From assembly GCF_023823685.1 (NCBI RefSeq), contig NZ_JAMXBF010000011.1, positions 297,013-361,012 on the forward strand: a stretch of DNA of 64,000 nucleotides, written 5' to 3'. Made by a program: the position numbers and the translations under genes. Positions 34,468 through 44,296 of the stretch are shown here, one piece after another. Positions within the stretch are counted from its first letter, which is position 1; each line of letters opens with the position of its first letter. Origin of the DNA: Pseudomonas subflava (GTDB taxonomy: Bacteria; Pseudomonadota; Gammaproteobacteria; Pseudomonadales; Pseudomonadaceae). The notes under the pieces are model-generated. The model was not told where the DNA came from. It did no database searches and saw only the letters and a list, made by a program, of their open reading frames with translations.

Positions 34468-36185
34468 CGCAACAGGTCCTGCAGATGCGCGAGGGTGTCG
34501 GCCTCCTCGACCGGCTTGTCGTGGCGCCAGCGCAGCATCCGCGGGAAGCGCACGGCGATGCCGCTCTTGTGCCGCTTGGACAGGGCGATGCCCTCGAAAC
34601 CCAGCTCGAACACCAGGGTGGGAGTGACGCTGCGCACCGGGCCGAACTTCTCCACCGTGGTCTTGCGCACGATGGCGTCGACCCGGCGCATTTCCTCGTC
34701 GGTCAGCCCCGAATACGCCTTGGCGAAGGGCACCAGGCTGCGCTCGCTGGCGCCGGGCGGGCCGTCCCAGACGGCGAAGGTGTAGTCGGTGTAGAGGCTG
34801 GCGCGGCGGCCGTGGCCGCGCTGGGCGTAGACCAGCACGGCGTCGACGCTGAACGGGTCGACCTTCCATTTCCACCAGATGCCCATGTCCTTGGTGCGGC
34901 CGACGCCGTACAGGGCGTCGCGCGCCTTGAGCATCATGCCCTCGACGCCCAGCGCGCGGGACGCCGCGCGTTGTTCGGCCAGCGCCTCCCAGCTGCCGGC
35001 CTCGAGCCGCGGCGAGCACATCAGCCGCGGCTCGGCGCAGGCGGCGACCACCGTTTCCAGCCGGGCGCGGCGCTCGTGCTGCGGGCGGTTGCGCCAGTCC
35101 TCGTCCTGCCACTCCAGCAGGTCGTAGGCCAGCACCGCGGCCGGCACCGTCTCCAGCAGCTTCTTGCTCAGGGTCTTGCGGCCGATGCGCTGCTGCAGCA
35201 GGGCGAACGGCTGGATGCCGTAGCGCGGCGCCTGCTCGTCCTGCCCGTTCTGCTGGTCCGGTGGCGTCAGCAAAGCCTGCTGAGGCGGCGCCTGGTCCGG
35301 CGCGTGGAGCCAGGCCACCAGCTCGCCGTCCAGCACCGTGCCGTCGGGCAGGCGCTCGGCCAGCACCTGCAGTTCGGGGAAGCGTTCGCCGATCAATTCC
35401 TCGCCGCGCGACCACACCCACAGGCGGCCGTCGCGCTTGACCAGCTGCACGCGAATGCCGTCCCACTTCCATTCCACCTGCCAGTCCTCGACCGGGCCGA
35501 GGACTTCGTCGAAGCGTTCCACCGGCAGCTGCAGGGCGTGGGCGAGGAAGAAGGGGTAGGGCTGGCCGCCGCGCTGGGCGTGTTCGTCGGCGGACTCGGC
35601 GGCGATCAGCCGCAGATAACCCGCGGCGGTGGGGCGATGCGAGAGGTCGGTGTAGCCGACCAGGCGCTGGGCCACACGCTTGGCATCCAGCCCGGCCAGG
35701 CTGGCCAGTGCGCGGGTCACCAGCAGCTTGGACACACCGACCCGGAAGGCGCCGGTGATCAGTTTGATGCCGACCATCAGTGCCTGGCGGTCCAGCTGCG
35801 CCCACAGCGGTGGCAGGCGCTCGGCCAGCTCGGCGGGCGGCAGCCCGCGCAGGGGCAGCAGGCGTTCCTCGACCCAGGTGGCCAGGCCTTCCTCGGACAG
35901 ATGTTCGGACTCCGGCAGGAGCAGGGCGATGGTCTCGGCCAGGTCGCCGACGGCCGCATAGCTCTCCTCGAACAGCCATTCCGGGAGCCCGGCGGTGGCC
36001 ATCGCCAGCTCGCGCAGTTGGCGCGTCGGCACCAGCTGGCGCGGCCGGCCGCCGGCGAGGAAATACACCGCCCACGCCGCATCGTCCGGCGGGGCGCTGC
36101 GGAAGTAGTCCTGCAACGCGGCCAGCTTGGCGTTGCTCGAGGTGGTGGCGTCGAGCCGCGCATAGAGCTCGGCGAAGGCCTTCAC
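34464..36185 (-). CDS. ATP-dependent DNA ligase (ligase-associated DNA damage response operon)
   Basis: 573 residues from a GTG at 36185 overlapping the upstream stop (GTGA). An N-terminal helical domain is followed by the nucleotidyltransferase domain with [10 protein letters not shown] (adenylated Lys in KWDG), motif III-like [12 protein letters not shown], motif IV ([15 protein letters not shown]), motif V (WWKWKVD) and an OB domain. It is the LigB-like ATP ligase that defines the exonuclease-ligase-Lhr-MPE repair operon. Confidence 0.92.
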   Translation of the reverse strand: MKAFAELYARLDATTSSNAKLAALQDYFRSAPPDDAAWAVYFLAGGRPRQLVPTRQLRELAMATAGLPEWLFEESYAAVGDLAETIALLLPESEHLSEEGLATWVEERLLPLRGLPPAELAERLPPLWAQLDRQALMVGIKLITGAFRVGVSKLLVTRALASLAGLDAKRVAQRLVGYTDLSHRPTAAGYLRLIAAESADEHAQRGGQPYPFFLAHALQLPVERFDEVLGPVEDWQVEWKWDGIRVQLVKRDGRLWVWSRGEELIGERFPELQVLAERLPDGTVLDGELVAWLHAPDQAPPQQALLTPPDQQNGQDEQAPRYGIQPFALLQQRIGRKTLSKKLLETVPAAVLAYDLLEWQDEDWRNRPQHERRARLETVVAACAEPRLMCSPRLEAGSWEALAEQRAASRALGVEGMMLKARDALYGVGRTKDMGIWWKWKVDPFSVDAVLVYAQRGHGRRASLYTDYTFAVWDGPPGASERSLVPFAKAYSGLTDEEMRRVDAIVRKTTVEKFGPVRSVTPTLVFELGFEGIALSKRHKSGIAVRFPRMLRWRHDKPVEEADTLAHLQDLLR

Positions 36186-37201
36186 GATTCGCTCTCCGTG
36201 TCGGCCGGGGTTTCGTCCTCGTCGCCGTATTCGGTGTCGAAGCCCTGGGCGTCGAGGCCCCGCTCGCGCAGGTGGCGCACCAGCACGGCGACCGAGCCGT
36301 GGGTGACGAACACCCGCTCGGCGCCGGTCTGCTCGATGGCCCACAGCAGGCCCGGCCAGTCGGCATGGTCGGACAGCACGAAGCCGCGGTCCACGCCGCG
36401 CCGGCGGCGGGTGCCGCGCAGCATCATCCAGCCGCTGGCGAAGGCGTCGCCGTACTCGCCGAAACGGCGCATCCAGCTGCTGCCGCCGGCAGACGGCGGC
36501 GCGAGGATCAGCGCCTGGCGCAACAGCGGATCGTTCTTCGCCACGTCGCCGGCATACAGCGTCGGCGGCAGCGCCACGCCGGCGTCGCGGTAGACCTGAT
36601 GCAGCGGCTCCATCGAGCCGTGGCCGAGGATCGGCCCGATGCTCGCGTCGATGCCGTGGAGAATGCGCTGGGCCTTGCCGAAGGCATAGCAGAACAGCAC
36701 GCTGGCGCGGCCGGCGGCCTGGTTCTGCCGCCACCAGGCGTCGATCTCGGCGAAAATCCGCGCCTGCGGCTGCCAGCGGTAGATCGGCAGGCCGAAGGTC
36801 GACTCGGTGATGAAGGTGTGGCAGCGCACCGGCTCGAAGGGCGCGCAGGTGCCGTCCGGCTCGACCTTGTAGTCGCCCGAGGCGACCCACACCTCGCCGC
36901 GGTATTCCAGGCGCACCTGGGCCGAGCCGAGCACGTGGCCGGCCGGGTGCAGGCTGAGGGTCACGCCGTGGTGCTCGACGCGCTCGCCGTAGCGCAGGGC
37001 CTGCAAGTCGATGTCGCGGCCCAGCCGCGCATGCAGGATGCCGGCACCGGGTTCGGCGGCCAGGTAGTGGCCCATGCCCGTGCGCGCGTGGTCGCCGTGG
37101 GCGTGGGTGATGACCGCCCGCGAAACCGGGCGCCAGGGGTCGATGTAGAAGTCACCGGGCGGGCAATACAGGCCCTCGGGTCGGGCGATCACCAGATCCA
37201 T
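36182..37201 (-). CDS. Ligase-associated DNA exonuclease (metallo-beta-lactamase fold)
   Basis: 339 residues, first gene of the four-gene repair operon. The beta-CASP/SNM1-like metal motifs are visible: [27 protein letters not shown] and LSDHADW. It is predicted to be a DNA exonuclease (Exo) that works with the ligase, Lhr and MPE. All four genes overlap or nearly abut. The acidic tail ([16 protein letters not shown]) is unstructured. Confidence 0.9.
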   Translation of the reverse strand: MDLVIARPEGLYCPPGDFYIDPWRPVSRAVITHAHGDHARTGMGHYLAAEPGAGILHARLGRDIDLQALRYGERVEHHGVTLSLHPAGHVLGSAQVRLEYRGEVWVASGDYKVEPDGTCAPFEPVRCHTFITESTFGLPIYRWQPQARIFAEIDAWWRQNQAAGRASVLFCYAFGKAQRILHGIDASIGPILGHGSMEPLHQVYRDAGVALPPTLYAGDVAKNDPLLRQALILAPPSAGGSSWMRRFGEYGDAFASGWMMLRGTRRRRGVDRGFVLSDHADWPGLLWAIEQTGAERVFVTHGSVAVLVRHLRERGLDAQGFDTEYGDEDETPADTESES

Positions 37202-37293
37202 GGGGACTGTCGCTTCTGTCAGGGGCTGGTCTGGCTATGGACCGGTGCGGCGGACAAAAGGTTGCTCTCGCCGCCGCGCAGCGGCGAGGCGGG

Positions 37294-37587
37294 TCACTTG
37301 CAGAGCACGATCAGGCTGCGGCTGGAAAAGCCGGCGGGATTGAGGCCGAAGAGGAAGTCCGCGGGGTCGTCTTCGTCGCCCTGGTCTTCTCCGGCCCGGG
37401 CCAGCACCTTGTAGCCGGCTGGGCCGCAGGCGCGGGCGGCGCGCTCTTCGCAGCGCTCCCAGCTGGAGGTGAGTCCGGAACAGTTGATGTTGAGGCCTTT
37501 GCGGCCGCGTTTTTCGTATGTATTGGCAGTTGCGGAACAGCCGGCGATGAGCGCCAGCGCGGTCATCAGCAGCACAAGCCTATTCAT
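37294..37587 (-). CDS. Small putative lipoprotein
   Basis: 97 residues from ATG 37587, preceded by GGGGAA. A lipoprotein signal (MNRLVLLMTALALIAGC, lipobox IAGC with Cys17) is followed by a short domain with four more Cys (NINCSG, ERCEE, RACGP, VLCK). I recognise no named family. The 290-base stretch upstream (37588-37877) holds only a GGCGGC-AGA-GCCGCC hairpin (37616-37630) and presumably the promoters of this gene and of the divergent small regulator. Confidence 0.72.
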   Translation of the reverse strand: MNRLVLLMTALALIAGCSATANTYEKRGRKGLNINCSGLTSSWERCEERAARACGPAGYKVLARAGEDQGDEDDPADFLFGLNPAGFSSRSLIVLCK

Positions 37588-37877
37588 TGCTTTCCCCACG
37601 GGCTTGTCTGTCTTAGGCGGCAGAGCCGCCCCCCTAGCAAGTGGTTCCGGCGGTGGTGCAGCTCTTGGTATCAGTCGCTGCTTGCACCCTGTCGTGACAG
37701 CGGAGCCGGAACGGTCGAGAAATAGCACAAAGAGGTGGCAGGGGCGAGACAAAAAAGTTGCAATTTGCCTGCAGGTTTTCCGTCGCTCGTTCGTCTTAAC
37801 AGGGTAAGAGCTGTTCAGTGCGACAGCTTTCCCCCAGACTGACAAGACGTGGAAACGCACGCACAGGGAGAAGTGCC

Positions 37878-38168
37878 ATGACCGCCGATGATCGCCAGCA
37901 ACTGAAAGTCATGCTGCAGGGCGCCGGACTCAAAGTCAGCCTGGTCCGGCTGAAGATTCTGGAGGTGTTGCAACGCAACGAGCAGGGCCTGCGCTCGCGG
38001 GAACTGCACGAATACCTGCTGCAGGCCGACGAGCAGATTTCCGTGCTCAGCGTGCGCCAGGTGCTCAGCCGCCTGTGTTCCTGCCGCCTGGTGATACGCG
38101 ACGACGACGGCCTGTACCGCCTGCAGTTGCAACGGCCGCAGGGCAAGCCGGTGGCCCTGGCCGGCTGA
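37878..38168 (+). CDS. Fur-like winged-helix protein without metal-binding domain
   Basis: 96 residues from ATG 37878 (AGGGAGAAG upstream). The sequence MLQGAGLKVSLVRLKILEVLQRNEQGLRSRELHEYLL...ISVLSVRQVLSRLCSCRLVIRDDDGLYRL follows the DNA-binding domain of Fur (GLKVTLPRLKILEIL pattern), but it ends where the Fur dimerisation and metal-binding domain would begin. It may be a small DNA-binding regulator that senses metal poorly or not at all. Target genes are unknown; neighbours give no hint. Confidence 0.7.
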   Translation: MTADDRQQLKVMLQGAGLKVSLVRLKILEVLQRNEQGLRSRELHEYLLQADEQISVLSVRQVLSRLCSCRLVIRDDDGLYRLQLQRPQGKPVALAG

Positions 38169-38254
38169 GGCCGTCCGGCAGATCGTCCGAACCCCGCCCG
38201 CCGCACTCGCCTCCAAACTCCAGGGCCAGACCTCTTCTGGCCGTGGAGGCGAAC

Positions 38255-38491
38255 ATGTCCATCGATCCCTACCAGCCCACCGAAGACCAGAACCCCCATT
38301 CGCCCATGCCGGGCAAGCCGGACCCGCTGAGTCCCGGCCGGGTCGATCTCGACCCCGAGCATGAGCCCGGCATCGACGAGTTGCCCGACAACGACGGGCA
38401 GCTGCCGACGAAGGAAGATCGCGGCGACATCGAGCGCGTCGTCGGCGACCCGGACCATGCCGAGCGTGACGGCGTGCCCAACCCGCGCTAG
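38255..38491 (+). CDS. Small acidic hypothetical protein
   Basis: 78 residues, very rich in Asp, Glu and Pro, without Cys, signal peptide or membrane segment; probably unstructured. GGAGGCG precedes the ATG at the right distance. No known family. Likely a real gene because of the ribosome site and even coding character. Confidence 0.55.
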   Translation: MSIDPYQPTEDQNPHSPMPGKPDPLSPGRVDLDPEHEPGIDELPDNDGQLPTKEDRGDIERVVGDPDHAERDGVPNPR

Positions 38492-38574
38492 CCGGCCGTC
38501 GCCTTGTGCGGAACCTGGAGACATTTTGGCGTCAAAAAGCCGAGAACGAGACAGCCCCGGCAGGAGAACGATCA

Positions 38575-38847
38575 ATGGACCAGGCCCGCATCACCCAGGA
38601 GGAGTTCCGGCTCGCCCGGCTCTCCGCCGAGGCGCATCAGGCGCTGATCCACTTCATGAACGAGACGCCGCGTCCCTACACCGCGGAGCAGCAGGCCGAG
38701 TGCGAGGCGCTCAGCCAGGCTGCCGCACGGGCGCGGGAGTCCTATCTGAAGGTGCGCCGTGCCGTTTCCAGCTGCGTTTCCCGGGACGTGCGCAACATCT
38801 GTTCGGCCGATCAGAGTGAGCCCCTGGCCAAAAGCGCTATTGCCTGA
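38575..38847 (+). CDS. Small hypothetical protein, helical
   Basis: 90 residues from ATG 38575 with AGGAG upstream. The sequence is predicted mostly alpha-helical (ITQEEFRLARLSAEAHQALIHFMNE; QAECEALSQAAARARESYLKVRRAV). No family recognised. It is followed 51 bases later by pqqF on the same strand. Confidence 0.55.
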   Translation: MDQARITQEEFRLARLSAEAHQALIHFMNETPRPYTAEQQAECEALSQAAARARESYLKVRRAVSSCVSRDVRNICSADQSEPLAKSAIA

Positions 38848-38898
38848 TTCGCGCCGGGCGCCGATCCTGCGAGTCCGACCGTCTGCGGGCCCTCTCCG

Positions 38899-41358
38899 AT
38901 GACCGACTGCCGCCCGGAAATTCCACGCCCCGTGCAGCGGCTCGCTGCCGGTGGCTGCCGTGTCGCCGTCATCAGCCGGCCTACGGCCCGCCGCGCGTGC
39001 CTGATCGTCGAGGTGGCCGCAGGCAGTCATGACGAGCCGGCTGCCTGGCCCGGCCTCGCGCATTTTCTCGAGCACGTACTGTTCCTTGGCGGCGAGTCGT
39101 TCGCCGGCGACCAGCGGCTGATGCCCTTCGTCCAGGCCTGCGGCGGACGGGTCAATGCCAGTACCGGCGCGCGTCTCACCGAATACCACTGCGAGGTGCC
39201 GGCCGAGCATCTGGAGGATGCCGCACAGCGCCTGATCGACATGCTCGCCCGCCCGTTGCTGCAGGCCGAGGCCCAGCGCGGCGAGCGCGAAGTGCTGCAG
39301 GCCGAATACCTGGCCCGCGGCGCCGATCCGCAGCAGCAGGGCCTGTGTGCGCTGCTCGATGCGCTGGCACCGGGACATCCCGCCCACGCCTTCGTCGCCG
39401 GCAACGGCGCCAGCCTGGCGCTCGAGCGTGATGAGTTCGGCGAAACCCTGCTGGCCTTCCACCGGCGCTGCTACCGGGCCGGCAACTGCCGCCTGATGCT
39501 GGTTGGCCCGCAGGACGAGGCGACGCTGCTGACACTCGGCGAGCGCCTCGCCGCGCAATTGCCCGCGGGCGCGGCCGATGGGCGTGAGGCGTCGCCGGCG
39601 CTGCTGCCGCTGCGTGCCCGCCACTGGCACCTGGGCCAGGCAGGCGCGCCACGGCTGTGGCTGGGGCTGGTGCTGCAGGGGCCGCGGGAGGGCTTTGCCG
39701 CCGCTCTGGCCTGGCTGGAGGAGATCCTCGCCAGCGATCTGCCCGGCAGCCTGCAGCAGCAACTGCGCGAGGCCGGACTGATCGACGGCTGGCAGACGCG
39801 CATCGCCTATCGCCATGCCGACCAGGCGATCCTGGCGCTGGAAGTGGCGCCGGTGGAGGACGACGACCGCGCCTGCGCCGACCTTCGCCACGCGCTGCTG
39901 GAATGGCTGGCCGCCTTCGCCGGCCAGGCGCCGTGGAGCGCCGAGCGTGAGACGCTGGCCGCCGAACGCCCCTGGCAGCTCGACGCCCTGGCACCGCTGG
40001 AGCTGGGACGTTTCTGGCTGCAGCACGGCGCTGCGTTGCCGGACGAGGCCGCGCTGGCCTGCCTGCAGGCGCTGCTGGTCGGTTGCGACGAGACGGCGCT
40101 GATCAGCGTGCGCGCCAGCGCCAACCTGCGGCCGGCGGCCGCCACCGTCTGCGGCTTCGCGCTGCACCTGGCGCCCGCCGAGCTGCCGCCCGCCTGGGCG
40201 CTGCCGGTGGTGCTCGCTCCACCGTTCAATCCCCTGCTGCAGGAGGTGCCCGAGGCGGCAAGCGAATGCCCGGCGGCACTGCGACACATCGAACACTCGG
40301 CGCAGCAGGCCACCTTGCTGCTGCGCTGGAGCTGGCCAACGGCGCTGCCCGGCGCTTGCGCACGGCTGCTGCAGCGGCGTTTGCTGGCACTGGCCGCCGC
40401 CGCCCAACGACTCGGCATGCGCCTGGTTGGCGAGGCGCTGGCGGGCGACTGGCAGTTGCGCTGCGAAGGCCCCGCACACTTGTTGCCGGCGGCGCTGCGG
40501 GCGCTGTTGCCGGCGCTGGCCGACAGCACCGGCGCGGAAGTGATCCAGGCCGCGCGCCTGCAGCGCCAGGACTGCGCGCGGCGGCAGGCGCAGATGCCGG
40601 TCCGCCGTCTGCTCGATCAATTGCCGCGGGCCGTGGCGGGCCTGGGCGAGGCGGGCGCCGACGAGGTGCCGGAGCACGCCGACGGCCTGTGGCAGGGCAG
40701 CCGCTGGCACGGCCTGCTGCTCGGCCCGGCGGGGCTGGCGTCGCGCCTGGCCGGGGACTTGGCGCGGCTGCCGGGACAGGGTGACGCCGCGCCGAGGCCA
40801 TCGCCACCCGACACCGGCCGCGTCTGGCGCGAATACCCGCGCCCGGCCGACGGTGATCATGCGCTGCTGGTGTTCGCCATGGCCGCCGACGCTCAGCCGG
40901 CAACCGAGGCGGCCTGGCGCTGGCTCGGCCAGTGGCTGGCGCCGGCCTTCCACCGGCGCATGCGCGAGGAGCTGCAGCTGGGCTACGGGCTGTTCAGCGG
41001 CTTTCGCCAGGTGGAGGGGCGCGCCGGGCTGCTGTTCGCCATCCAGTCGCCGCACACCGACCCCGCCGCGCTGCTGGCGCACCTGGAGTCCTTTCTCGAC
41101 CAGCAGTTGCAACGGCTCAACACCCTGTCGACGCAGGAGTTGAACGCCACCGCCCAGCCCCTGGCGGCGCGCCTGCAACCCGCGGCCATGGAGCCCGAGG
41201 CGCTGGCCGAGCTGCTCTGGCAATGGCGCCTGGCCCCAAGCGAGGCGCCACCCCAGGCGCTACCGCAAGCCGTCACGGCGCTGACGCCGGCGGCTGTAAG
41301 CCAGGCCCTCGCGGCGCTGCGCGAAGCCCGCGGCGGCTGGCTCGTCCTGACCCACTGA
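38899..41358 (+). CDS. pqqF: PqqF insulinase-like metallopeptidase
   Basis: 819 residues. The inverted zinc motif HFLEH lies in the segment AWPGLAHFLEHVLFLGGE near residue 55, with the second-shell Glu about 75 residues later (AEAQRGEREVLQAEYLARG). The four-domain M16 layout is present with a weakly conserved C-terminal half, as in PqqF proteins. PqqF helps release the Glu-Tyr crosslinked pair from the precursor peptide PqqA during PQQ synthesis. Other pqq genes are not in the window, but the PQQ enzymes downstream need the cofactor. Confidence 0.87.
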   Translation: MTDCRPEIPRPVQRLAAGGCRVAVISRPTARRACLIVEVAAGSHDEPAAWPGLAHFLEHVLFLGGESFAGDQRLMPFVQACGGRVNASTGARLTEYHCEVPAEHLEDAAQRLIDMLARPLLQAEAQRGEREVLQAEYLARGADPQQQGLCALLDALAPGHPAHAFVAGNGASLALERDEFGETLLAFHRRCYRAGNCRLMLVGPQDEATLLTLGERLAAQLPAGAADGREASPALLPLRARHWHLGQAGAPRLWLGLVLQGPREGFAAALAWLEEILASDLPGSLQQQLREAGLIDGWQTRIAYRHADQAILALEVAPVEDDDRACADLRHALLEWLAAFAGQAPWSAERETLAAERPWQLDALAPLELGRFWLQHGAALPDEAALACLQALLVGCDETALISVRASANLRPAAATVCGFALHLAPAELPPAWALPVVLAPPFNPLLQEVPEAASECPAALRHIEHSAQQATLLLRWSWPTALPGACARLLQRRLLALAAAAQRLGMRLVGEALAGDWQLRCEGPAHLLPAALRALLPALADSTGAEVIQAARLQRQDCARRQAQMPVRRLLDQLPRAVAGLGEAGADEVPEHADGLWQGSRWHGLLLGPAGLASRLAGDLARLPGQGDAAPRPSPPDTGRVWREYPRPADGDHALLVFAMAADAQPATEAAWRWLGQWLAPAFHRRMREELQLGYGLFSGFRQVEGRAGLLFAIQSPHTDPAALLAHLESFLDQQLQRLNTLSTQELNATAQPLAARLQPAAMEPEALAELLWQWRLAPSEAPPQALPQAVTALTPAAVSQALAALREARGGWLVLTH

Positions 41359-41511
41359 TCTTCCCGCCGGACTCTTCTCACAACCCGTTCGCGCCGCCTG
41401 CGTGTCGGCGTACGACTTTGGTCCTCGCCTCACCTGGCGGTCGTACGACTTAAGCCTTGCGCCGCCGGCAGCGCTGGTTGCGGGCCTTAACTGTCGCGCC
41501 CTTGCACCCCG

Positions 41512-41573
41512 CCAAAGCACCGGGAAACCGCTGCCAAGGCAGCCTGTGGGCGCCGCCGGCCGCTTTCGATAAT
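41512..41573 (+). promoter_or_regulatory. Promoter with tandem GCCAARGCA sites upstream of the porin gene
   Basis: GCCAAAGCA (41512) and GCCAAGGCAGC (41533) are tandem sites 21 bases apart. GATAAT (41568-41573), a good -10, starts exactly 35 bases after the start of the second site. The same layout precedes nosP, eraS and exaB. Further upstream the direct repeat GTACGACTT is seen at 41410 and 41443. I infer activation by a LuxR-type regulator, most likely ErbR. The rest of 41359-41620 holds nothing else visible. Confidence 0.6.
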
Positions 41574-41620
41574 CGCCTCCGCCACGACTGCGACAGTCGT
41601 CCCTCACAGTGGAGAGCGAG

Positions 41621-42799
41621 ATGAACAACAACAAGACCCATCGATTCCTGCCCCTGGCGCTGGGCGCCGCCGTCGCCTTGGGCGTGACCCAGCAGGCCGC
41701 CGCCGAGATCGTGCTGTACGAAAAGGACGACACCACCTTTTCCACCGACGGCTACATCAACGCCTTCTACGTCAACAGCGACGTGGACCGCGAGGGCGAG
41801 CAGTTCGACCGGCGCCAGTCGCGGGTGAAGATGGGCTTTCTGCCGAACTGGATCGGCTTCAACTTCGGCAAGCAGATGGACGACCTGAAGCTGGGCGGGC
41901 GTTCCTCGTTCTGGGTGACCATCAACGACAGCGAGACCAACGGCACCGACACCGCCATCGACGTGCGCCAGTTCTACGGCACCGTGGCCAACCCGGAGTG
42001 GGGCGAGGTGCTGGTGGGCAAGGACTTCGGCCTGTTCTCGCGTTCCAACATCTTCCTCGACGAACTGCTGGCCGGCTACGGCAACGTCAGCGACACCCTC
42101 GGCCTGGTGGACGGCAACGGCGTGTCCTTCGGCAACATCGGCACCGGCTATCCGTACCCGTTCCCGACCTCGCAGATCACCTACCGCAACGACCACCTGG
42201 CCGAGGGCCTGCGCTTCGCGGTCGGCATCATGGACCCGGTCGACACCAACGACGACAGCGCCGTGGGCAAGGCCTATCAGGAGCAGCCGCGCTACGAGTC
42301 GGAGATCAGCTACCAGTTCGGCGTGGGCGGCTCGACCATCTACACCTGGCTCAATGGCGCCTACCAGACCTCGGAGAACACCGACGACAGCGTCGACGAG
42401 GTGACCTCCAAGGGCCTCGGCTACGGCGTGCAGGCCAAGCTGGGCGGCCTGTCGCTGACCGCCTCCGGCTTCCAGGCCCAGGGCATCAATCCGTTCTTCA
42501 CCAACAACCTGGGCGAGCCGACCCTGCGCGATATCGACAGCGACGGCTATCTGCTGCAGGGCTCCTACACCTTCGGCAAGAACCGCTTCGCCCTGTCCTA
42601 CGGCAAGACCGAGGACGACGGCAACGGCCTGGGCGTGGCCGCCGACTACGAGACCCGTGGCATCGCCTACTTCCGTACCGTCAACGACAACCTCAAGCTG
42701 GTGGCCGAGTACAACCAGTACGAGATCGACGCCGCCGAAGGCAGCGGCCTGAACGAGGACACCGACACCTTCGCCGTGGGTGCGGTGGTCAGCTGGTGA
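41621..42799 (+). CDS. Outer-membrane porin
   Basis: 392 residues from ATG 41621 (GGAGAG upstream). A signal peptide ends at QQAAA-E. The mature protein starts VLYEKDDTTFSTDGYINAFYVNSDVDRE and ends in barrel strands with terminal Trp (FAVGAVVSW), the pattern of Gram-negative general porins of the Omp/DcaP-like type. It sits upstream of the NosP/NahK genes with an ErbR-like promoter, so it may admit alcohols, acids or other substrates of the PQQ pathway. Confidence 0.85.
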   Translation: MNNNKTHRFLPLALGAAVALGVTQQAAAEIVLYEKDDTTFSTDGYINAFYVNSDVDREGEQFDRRQSRVKMGFLPNWIGFNFGKQMDDLKLGGRSSFWVTINDSETNGTDTAIDVRQFYGTVANPEWGEVLVGKDFGLFSRSNIFLDELLAGYGNVSDTLGLVDGNGVSFGNIGTGYPYPFPTSQITYRNDHLAEGLRFAVGIMDPVDTNDDSAVGKAYQEQPRYESEISYQFGVGGSTIYTWLNGAYQTSENTDDSVDEVTSKGLGYGVQAKLGGLSLTASGFQAQGINPFFTNNLGEPTLRDIDSDGYLLQGSYTFGKNRFALSYGKTEDDGNGLGVAADYETRGIAYFRTVNDNLKLVAEYNQYEIDAAEGSGLNEDTDTFAVGAVVSW

Positions 42800-42830
42800 C
42801 GGCAACCGCGCATGCGTGACGCTCCCTTTC

Positions 42831-42855
42831 GGGAGGGCTTCGGCCCTCCCTTTTT
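42831..42855 (+). terminator. Rho-independent terminator after the porin gene
   Basis: GGGAGGGC, loop TTCG, GCCCTCCC and five T form a clear terminator 32 bases after the porin stop. Confidence 0.92.
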
Positions 42856-42901
42856 CGTTTTGCGCGGGGGCATGGATTGGGGCACGGTGCAGCACGCGAG
42901 G

Positions 42902-42967
42902 GTAGGGTGCCCCGCGCACACCGATCCGACGGGCGCGGAGCATCGTCTGGTGCGCACGGCACCCTAC
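42902..42967. repeat. Degenerate REP pair (GTAG type)
   Basis: GTAGGGTGCCCCGCGCACACC-like (42902) and GGTGCGCACGGCACCCTAC-like (42949) are two imperfect, inverted REP elements 27 bases apart. They fill the gap between the porin terminator and the nosP promoter (42856-43034). Confidence 0.7.
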
Positions 42968-43034
42968 GGTTGGACGAAGACGGTGTCTCGTTTGATGTAC
43001 GCCCCGCGCTGGCAACCCACGCGGTGCGGGCCCC

Positions 43035-43100
43035 CTACTTTGGAACGAGGGGCTTCGCGACCCAAGTAGCATGGGGCGGGCGCGGAGCGCTGCCTAGAAT
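43035..43100 (+). promoter_or_regulatory. nosP promoter with ACCCAAGTAGCA site and TAGAAT -10
   Basis: ACCCAAGTAGCA starts at 43060 and the -10 TAGAAT (with upstream TG) at 43095, a spacing of 35 as in the porin, eraS and exaB promoters. An inverted copy, CTACTTTGGA, lies at 43035-43044, making a palindrome-like pair. Inferred regulator: ErbR or a related LuxR-type protein. Confidence 0.6.
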
Positions 43101-43135
43101 GGCCGCGACGGCAACGGGGTAGACGGGGTGGGCCG

Positions 43136-44296
43136 ATGCGGCGTGGAGAAACTGAAGACGTAGTCACGGCCGTATCCCATGCCCAGGACGGCGAGGCCGT
43201 GGCCCAGGACCTGGCCCGCCAGCTGATGCACCCGCACCTGGGCTTCGTGCTGTTCTTCTGCTCCGCCGAGTACGACCTGGCCGAGCTGGGCGCGGCGCTG
43301 CACGAGTATTTCGGCGGCATCCGCGTGGTCGGCTGTACCACGGCCGGCGAGATCACCCCGCAGGGCTACGGCCAGCGCTGCGTCAGCGCCATCGGCTTCG
43401 ACCACCGCAGCTTCTCCATCGCCAGCGTGCTGATCGACCAGATGGAGCGCTTCAACCTGATCGACGCCCAGCAACTGGTCGAGCAACTGGTCGGCGAATG
43501 CCGCGGCAACGCTCTGGCACCGATCAAGGACCACTGCTTCGCGCTGACCCTGCTCGACGGCCTGTCCAGCCGCGAGGAGGTGGTGCTCGCCGCGCTCAGC
43601 GCCGCACTCGGCCACATTCCGCATTTCGGCGGCTCGGCGGGCGACGACAACCACCTCACCTGCACCCACGTCTACCACGACGGCGAGTTCCACAACGGCG
43701 CGGCGGTGGTCCTGCTGTTCAATACCCGGCTGGAGTTCGAGGTGTTCACCACCCACCACGTCGAGCCGCGGGCCGAGAAGTTGGTGGTGACCGCCGCCGA
43801 CTCCGCGTCGCGGCGGGTGCTGGAACTCAATGCCGCGCCGGCGGCCGAGGAGTATGCCCGGCTGATCGGCGTGGCACCGAGCGATCTGGACATGCGCCTG
43901 TTCGCCGCCCATCCGCTGGCGGTGCGGATCAACGACCAGTACTACGTGCGCTCCATCCAGCAGGTCAACGCCGACGGCAGCCTGACCTTCTACTGCGCGG
44001 TGGAGACCGGCATCGTCCTCACTGCCATGGCGCCCGGCCCGTTGCTGCCCAACCTGCGCCAGCAATTCGAGCGCCTGCAGGCACGCCTCGGTGCGCCGCT
44101 GCTGACCATCGGCTGCGACTGCGTGCTGCGCCGCCTGGAGGTGTCCGACGGCAGCGCCATGGCCGAGGTCTCCGACTACCTGCGCGCGCAGCGGGTGATC
44201 GGCTTCAACACCTACGGGGAGCAGTTCAATGGCATGCACATCAACCAGACCTTCACCGGCGTCGCCATTGGCCGTCCCGGCGTCGGACTGCGCTGA
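43136..44296 (+). CDS. nosP: FIST-domain heme/NO sensor NosP
   Basis: 386 residues with an N-terminal FIST_N domain (GFVLFFCSAEYDL, GCTTAGEITPQGYGQ) and a C-terminal FIST_C domain (IGCDCVLRRLE, VIGFNTYGEQFNGMHINQTFTGVAI). The family member NosP of P. aeruginosa binds heme and NO and inhibits the kinase encoded next to it. The next gene starts inside its 3' end. It fits the NO-dependent control of biofilm/dispersal signalling known for NosP-NahK. Confidence 0.9.
   Translation: MRRGETEDVVTAVSHAQDGEAVAQDLARQLMHPHLGFVLFFCSAEYDLAELGAALHEYFGGIRVVGCTTAGEITPQGYGQRCVSAIGFDHRSFSIASVLIDQMERFNLIDAQQLVEQLVGECRGNALAPIKDHCFALTLLDGLSSREEVVLAALSAALGHIPHFGGSAGDDNHLTCTHVYHDGEFHNGAAVVLLFNTRLEFEVFTTHHVEPRAEKLVVTAADSASRRVLELNAAPAAEEYARLIGVAPSDLDMRLFAAHPLAVRINDQYYVRSIQQVNADGSLTFYCAVETGIVLTAMAPGPLLPNLRQQFERLQARLGAPLLTIGCDCVLRRLEVSDGSAMAEVSDYLRAQRVIGFNTYGEQFNGMHINQTFTGVAIGRPGVGLR

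Noticed and set aside
31888..36366. A 1492-codon reading of the Lhr frame that continues through the ligase gene
   Set aside because: The upstream part is the ligase gene in another frame; the GTG at 34467, overlapping the ligase stop, gives a normal Lhr length.
38572..41223. Open frame of over 880 codons on the minus strand opposite pqqF
   Set aside because: Antisense to a full-length PqqF with intact zinc motif; its Gln/Arg/Gly-rich translation is typical of a shadow frame.
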